This document shows, piece after piece, positions 63,255 through 64,000 of a stretch of 64,000 nt of DNA (position 1 is its first letter; every line of letters starts with the position of its first letter). The stretch is from Varroa destructor (Eukaryota > Arthropoda > Arachnida > Mesostigmata > Varroidae), in the NCBI RefSeq assembly GCF_002443255.2, contig NW_019211457.1, forward strand, positions 36,524,105 to 36,588,104, written 5' to 3'. Under the pieces are notes generated by a model. The model had not been told where the DNA came from and did not search any database. It was given only the letters and a program-made list of their open reading frames with translations. The position numbers were made by a program, and so were the translations under genes.

Positions 63255-63306
63255 GGATTTGAACCAGCCACGTGCTTAACTCATAAAACTGGAAGCTTAG
63301 CTAAGT
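63250..63306 (-). repeat. tRNA-like remnant or SINE head
   Basis: On the minus strand TTAGCTAAG resembles an A box, GAGTTAAGCACG the D loop to anticodon region of tRNA-derived repeats, and GGTTCAAATCC (63,255-63,265) is an exact B box, at near-tRNA spacing. GTGGC and GCCAC flank the B box as a perfect 5-bp stem, but the loop is 12 rather than 7 bases and there is no proper acceptor stem. Best read as a decayed tRNA-derived SINE or tRNA pseudogene. Confidence 0.4.
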
Positions 63307-64000
63307 TATTCTTCTTCTTCTTACTATTATATAGATTTGTTCGTAGAAAATTGATTTTTACTACTATTGGGTGTACGTTATGGAAATAGAAAGAATATAA
63401 TTAGGTAAAATCCCATAAAAGGCATACAAAACTATGTATTAAATATTAATCATCATAATATTTGATAATGTTAATTGTTTGACAAATTTTTAAACAGAAT
63501 TGCCCTAATGGGCTAATAACCATAATAATTTTGACCATAACAGTAAGCCGCTGCCACCCCAAAGTGGCAATACTAATGGAGTAAGTTAGCGAATCACAAC
63601 AATGTCTCTAGGTGACTCCCCTTATCAAAGGAAAAGCGGCTGCTACGCTATTTGTCCGCAGTACAATTGCACGATTGCCAAGTTAGGGGCACGGAGCCCT
63701 CTGGCTAGTTAAGGCTACGGTAGGGTATACAATTGTTAACAGCTTCTCAGGGTAAACAAGGCGCAAGGTTATTATCGAAGAACATATCTGTACGCACAAT
63801 CTTTCCAAAAAAAAGACCTTTGATATTGCGAACAATATTATGATTTCCGAGGGAACAAGAAATTGTGCAGGCTTTGCATGTTTTTTCAATCCGGTCGACT
63901 TTTACCTTCTAGGTTACTTGATCTCCTGCGGTCCGAAGGGACATCCATTAAACTACAGAAGGTTAGAGCAGACGAAAAGCTACTTTGATATACGGTGTTG
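63307..64000. other. unassigned AT-rich stretch
   Basis: Short CTT and AAT-type repeats, frequent stops, and no recognisable gene or RNA up to the window edge. Confidence 0.5.

Noticed and set aside
1..64000. Search for CRISPR arrays, bacterial operons, rRNA, snRNA, histone genes, reverse transcriptases and telomeric TTAGG arrays
   Set aside because: Nothing matching any of these was seen on either strand; long non-coding spacing and mariner relics point to an animal nuclear genome.

Overview
This window reads as animal nuclear DNA that is almost entirely non-coding: about 40% GC by eye, many simple-sequence repeats, short scattered open frames with stops at the density expected by chance, and remnants of mariner-family DNA transposons. 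An arthropod is my best guess (a mite would fit), but no conserved host gene is present that would prove it. One 100-N scaffold gap (57,753-57,852) sits inside a TA repeat. I recognise no complete host gene. The window is probably intergenic or the inside of a very long intron.

Layout. 1-6.7 kb: unassigned DNA with a purine-rich tract and an orphan TATA box. 6.7-7.2 kb: a decayed mariner transposase on the plus strand. 9.0 kb: a tRNA-like promoter pair and an X-box-like site. 19.5-20.1 kb: a 581-bp non-autonomous DNA transposon candidate with CAGGGTG ends and a perfect 8-bp target duplication. 22.7-25.9 kb: a moderately GC-rich, pyrimidine-rich stretch with the best small coding candidates, including an 89-residue minus-strand frame built like a neuropeptide precursor. 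28.4-28.7 kb: a minus-strand candidate first coding exon for a secreted protein, with a weak FGF-like resemblance. 33.1 kb: a tRNA-derived SINE-like signature. 35.5-36.2 kb: a long pyrimidine tract ending in a splice-acceptor-like CAG. 39.3 kb: a perfect 17-bp hairpin. 41.9-42.0 kb: an exon-like block with good splice signals on both sides. 49.7 kb: a (GA)28 repeat. 54.56-55.73 kb: a nearly full-length inactivated mariner on the minus strand with both terminal inverted repeats. 63.2 kb: another tRNA-like remnant.

No set of genes here forms a pathway or system. The well-supported biology is transposon decay. The secreted-protein exon and the neuropeptide-like frame are the items most worth testing, and both could be chance. 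The longest open frames (130-146 codons) are about what random sequence of this size and composition would give, so I do not call them genes.
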